NCBI RefSeq assembly: GCF_008974185.1 | Contig: NZ_BKZP01000034.1 | Span: 1-35,910, forward strand | Source: Weizmannia acidilactici | GTDB lineage: Bacteria > Bacillota > Bacilli > Bacillales > Bacillaceae_C | Reading direction: 5' to 3' | Length of the DNA stretch: 35,910 nt | Shown here: one piece after another, positions 34,314 to 35,910 of the stretch | Position numbering within the stretch: position 1 is the stretch's first letter | Layout of the letters: every line of letters starts with the position of its first letter | Made by a program: the position numbers and the translations under genes | The notes under the pieces: generated by a model | The model's input: only the letters and a program-made list of their open reading frames with translations | The model's database searches: none | Told to the model about the DNA's origin: nothing

Positions 34314-34324
34314 TCACCCCTCTT
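34314..34324 (-). promoter_or_regulatory. Shine-Dalgarno of ylbC, spaced for a CTG start
   Basis: AAGAGGGGTGA on the minus strand. Spacer to in-frame CTG at 34307 is 6 nt; to TTG 34295 it is 18 nt. It is the only good SD in the leader. Confidence 0.6.
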
Positions 34325-34358
34325 GGCTGATCCATAATCTATTGACTGTATTGATTTT

Positions 34359-34395
34359 ATTATACATTTTACCTTTATAAGCAGGAAAGCGCCAA
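34359..34395 (-). promoter_or_regulatory. Weak promoter candidates upstream of ylbC
   Basis: Minus strand TTGGCG (34390-34395), 18 bp, TAAAAT (34366-34371) is a partial sigma-A match; a perfect TATAAT (34359-34364) lies next to it without a -35. No good sigma-F pair (GYATA plus GG-type -10) was found although that might be expected. Confidence 0.3.
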
Positions 34396-34479
34396 TTTTT
34401 TTGAAGCCGCATCCTGCATCTCGACCGAAGATCGAATATTTCTCTTTATATGAACATATAAAAATAAAAAATATTGTCA

Positions 34480-34513
34480 TTGCATTGCCGGTTATTTTCA
34501 GATAAGATAAAAT
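34480..34513 (+). promoter_or_regulatory. Sigma-A promoter(s) of the yugN-like gene
   Basis: Two overlapping matches with 17-bp spacers: TTGCAT (34480-34485) with TAAGAT (34503-34508), and TTGCCG (34485-34490) with TAAAAT (34508-34513). About 50 bp before the TTG start. Confidence 0.6.
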
Positions 34514-34563
34514 TGAGGAATTTTACTGTGCAATTCCGGAACGTTTATAGGAGGGATTGGTTC

Positions 34564-34923
34564 TTGAAATTCGACAATACCGGGCTGGAAAATTTCAAGG
34601 TGGATCTGACACGGCTTGATGACATTATGGAACGGCACCGCATGGTACGGGCAGGCCAATGGGATTATGAACGCGTCACCTATGATAAAAAATATACAAT
34701 TAAAGAAGGCACTTATTATTTGCGTGTGCAGGGATACGCAACCGAAGGCGATGTGGATTCATTTGATGCCGTCATACAACTGATGCCACCGATTTTAGGA
34801 AAATATTATTATCCGCATGGTATCGAATACGGGGATGATGAATACTTTCCGCATGACCTCATCAAACATTGCAGAAAAGCTTTGGAAGCGCTTAAAGAAG
34901 ATTTGGCTGTTTTTGCTGAATAA
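34564..34923 (+). CDS. YugN-like family protein
   Basis: 119 aa, soluble. Seen: FDNTGLENFKVDLTRLDDIM, AGQWDYERVTYDKKYTIKEG then TYYLRVQGYATEGDVDS, PPILGKYYYPHGIEYG, and a helical C-terminus. These match the YugN-like family (conserved in Bacilli, function unknown). TTG start with AGGAGGG 8 nt upstream; an in-frame ATG 30 codons earlier lies within the promoter. Located between ctaG and ylbC on the plus strand, where B. subtilis has ylbA and ylbB. Confidence 0.85.
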   Translation: MKFDNTGLENFKVDLTRLDDIMERHRMVRAGQWDYERVTYDKKYTIKEGTYYLRVQGYATEGDVDSFDAVIQLMPPILGKYYYPHGIEYGDDEYFPHDLIKHCRKALEALKEDLAVFAE

Positions 34924-34926
34924 GGT

Positions 34927-34986
34927 TAAGCGGCCGCCCCACTGGACGGATGTTACGCCTCCGCGACGGGAGCGGCCGCTTTTTGC
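34927..34986 (+). terminator. Terminator after the yugN-like gene
   Basis: AGCGGCCGC (34929-34937) and GCGGCCGCT (34972-34980) pair perfectly; the 34-nt loop can itself fold. TTTT follows on the plus strand. The minus strand stem is followed by TTAACC, so it is weaker for ctaG. Confidence 0.75.
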
Positions 34987-34988
34987 TT

Positions 34989-35906
34989 TTACCGGTGCTC
35001 CATCGGCCGGTGCCGGTCGGAAAGCATTGGGGTTGTTTCTTCTTCTGATGGCTCCTGTTCTTTTTTTGCCCAGTCAAAAAAGGCACGGGCCAGCATAATG
35101 CCGTAAACCGTTTCCTGCACCATCTTCATGATGACGCCGCCAAGCTGCTGGTCTTCCAGCGCCGGCAGCGGTGAAAATATCGCAGGTGAACCATAACGGC
35201 CCAATGTGGAAAGTTTTTCTGCAGGGACGCACAAATGCATGGACGTAAGCCACATCGCGCCGTCGGAATAGGTTTTGTAAACCGGGGCATTTGCGAAAAT
35301 GATCAGCCCGCAGGCAGGGGTCAAAAGCATTGCGCTGGCAAATAAATAAGCAATTTTTTTCAAACCGTTTAACGGATATTCCCCGGGCAATGGCTGAAGC
35401 AGCGGCCACCACATGAACATGGCAAAGATAAATAGTACAATCGTATAAACACTATGGAGAAGCGGCACCACTTTCACCTGATCAAAAACCGCAGGAATAT
35501 GGTACAGGGAAAAAATAACATTAAACCCGCTTACCGCAATGACCGGCCTGGTAAAAAACCGGAAAACGGGCGCAACAATAGGCAGCTGAACAAATTTCTC
35601 ATATATCCAGACTGGAATGCCCCGCATAAGAAGCGGTGCCACAATCAAATACAGAATGGACATCTGTAACATATGCACTGAAAACATAATATGTCCGAGC
35701 AAATCAAGCGGGGATCCTTTTACAATGTAGAGAAGCGCCATTGCCGTGCAAAAAAAGCCTGCCTGGGCCTTGCTTGGAGGCGCTTCGGTTAAGAAAGATT
35801 TTTTGCACAAAGCCGCAAGCGTAAAATAAAAGAAAACAACCAACAGGATTGCACTGAAAAAATACGGGCTCCACAATGCAAGGAACCCGAATATTTCAAG
35901 CGGCAT
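34989..35906 (-). CDS. ctaG: CtaG, cytochrome c oxidase assembly factor (caa3 type)
   Basis: 305 aa (B. subtilis about 297). Polytopic membrane protein with about seven segments. Seen: FGFLALWSPYFFSAILL, SPLDLLGHIMFSVHMLQMS then LYLIVAPL, SGFNVIFSLYHIPAVFD, FMWWPLLQPLPG, and TPACGLIIFANAPVYKTYSD. In Bacillus CtaG is needed for a functional caa3 cytochrome oxidase (CtaC/CtaD) and probably acts in copper-site (CuB) assembly; the conserved histidines in HIMFSVHM would fit metal handling (inference). ATG 35906 is only 4 bp from the window edge, so the SD cannot be seen and a longer start cannot be excluded. Confidence 0.93.
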   Translation of the reverse strand: MPLEIFGFLALWSPYFFSAILLVVFFYFTLAALCKKSFLTEAPPSKAQAGFFCTAMALLYIVKGSPLDLLGHIMFSVHMLQMSILYLIVAPLLMRGIPVWIYEKFVQLPIVAPVFRFFTRPVIAVSGFNVIFSLYHIPAVFDQVKVVPLLHSVYTIVLFIFAMFMWWPLLQPLPGEYPLNGLKKIAYLFASAMLLTPACGLIIFANAPVYKTYSDGAMWLTSMHLCVPAEKLSTLGRYGSPAIFSPLPALEDQQLGGVIMKMVQETVYGIMLARAFFDWAKKEQEPSEEETTPMLSDRHRPMEHR

Positions 35907-35910
35907 AGTC

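Overview
This window is a core chromosomal segment of an endospore-forming, DAP-type Firmicute of the family Bacillaceae. The gene content and order match the B. subtilis ctaG-ylbC...ylbQ-yllA-mraZ...ftsZ-spoIIGA region almost gene for gene. The G+C content is moderate and TTG/GTG starts are frequent. From memory the proteins look closest to the Heyndrickxia (Bacillus) coagulans type, but the species is inferred. No phage, IS element, CRISPR array, tRNA or rRNA is visible.

The left half (1-17815) is the division and cell wall (dcw) cluster, read leftward: mraZ-rsmH-ftsL-pbpB | spoVD | murE-(orphan Mur-ligase N-domain ORF)-mraY-murD-spoVE | murG-divIB-ftsA-ftsZ | spoIIGA. Vertical bars mark convincing terminator hairpins; spoVD is isolated on both sides. 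It makes the lipid-linked peptidoglycan precursor (MurE, MraY, MurD, MurG), the septal machinery (FtsL, PBP2B, DivIB, FtsA, FtsZ) and the sporulation counterparts (SpoVD, SpoVE, SpoIIGA). Relative to B. subtilis, murB, ylxW, ylxX, sbp and bpr are absent here, and an extra ORF sits between murE and mraY. Regulatory sites visible are three MraZ boxes at exact 10-bp periodicity before mraZ, a sigma-H-type promoter before ftsA, and a Spo0A-type spoIIG promoter with the diagnostic 22-bp spacer before spoIIGA.

The right half (17890-35910) is the ylb region: bshC, panE, ylbP, gerR/ylbO, rpmF, ylbN, tmcAL/ylbM, ylbL, ylbK, ylbJ, coaD, rsmD, the small RNA csfG, ylbG, ylbF/ricF, ylbE, ylbD, ylbC and ctaG. 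Into this backbone single genes have been added relative to B. subtilis: an HD-domain phosphohydrolase, a DUF7147-like protein, a small lipoprotein, a hotdog thioesterase and a YugN-like protein. A 123-bp palindromic repeat with imperfect terminal inverted repeats lies between the ylbF stop and its terminator.

Most of the window is ordinary, well-conserved Bacillus biology. I did not find a convincing wholly new system. The items most worth a second look are the orphan Mur-ligase N-terminal-domain protein coupled to murE and mraY, the terminator partition of the dcw cluster, the csfG locus, the dispersed repeat, the unplaced lipoprotein, and a possible CTG start for ylbC.
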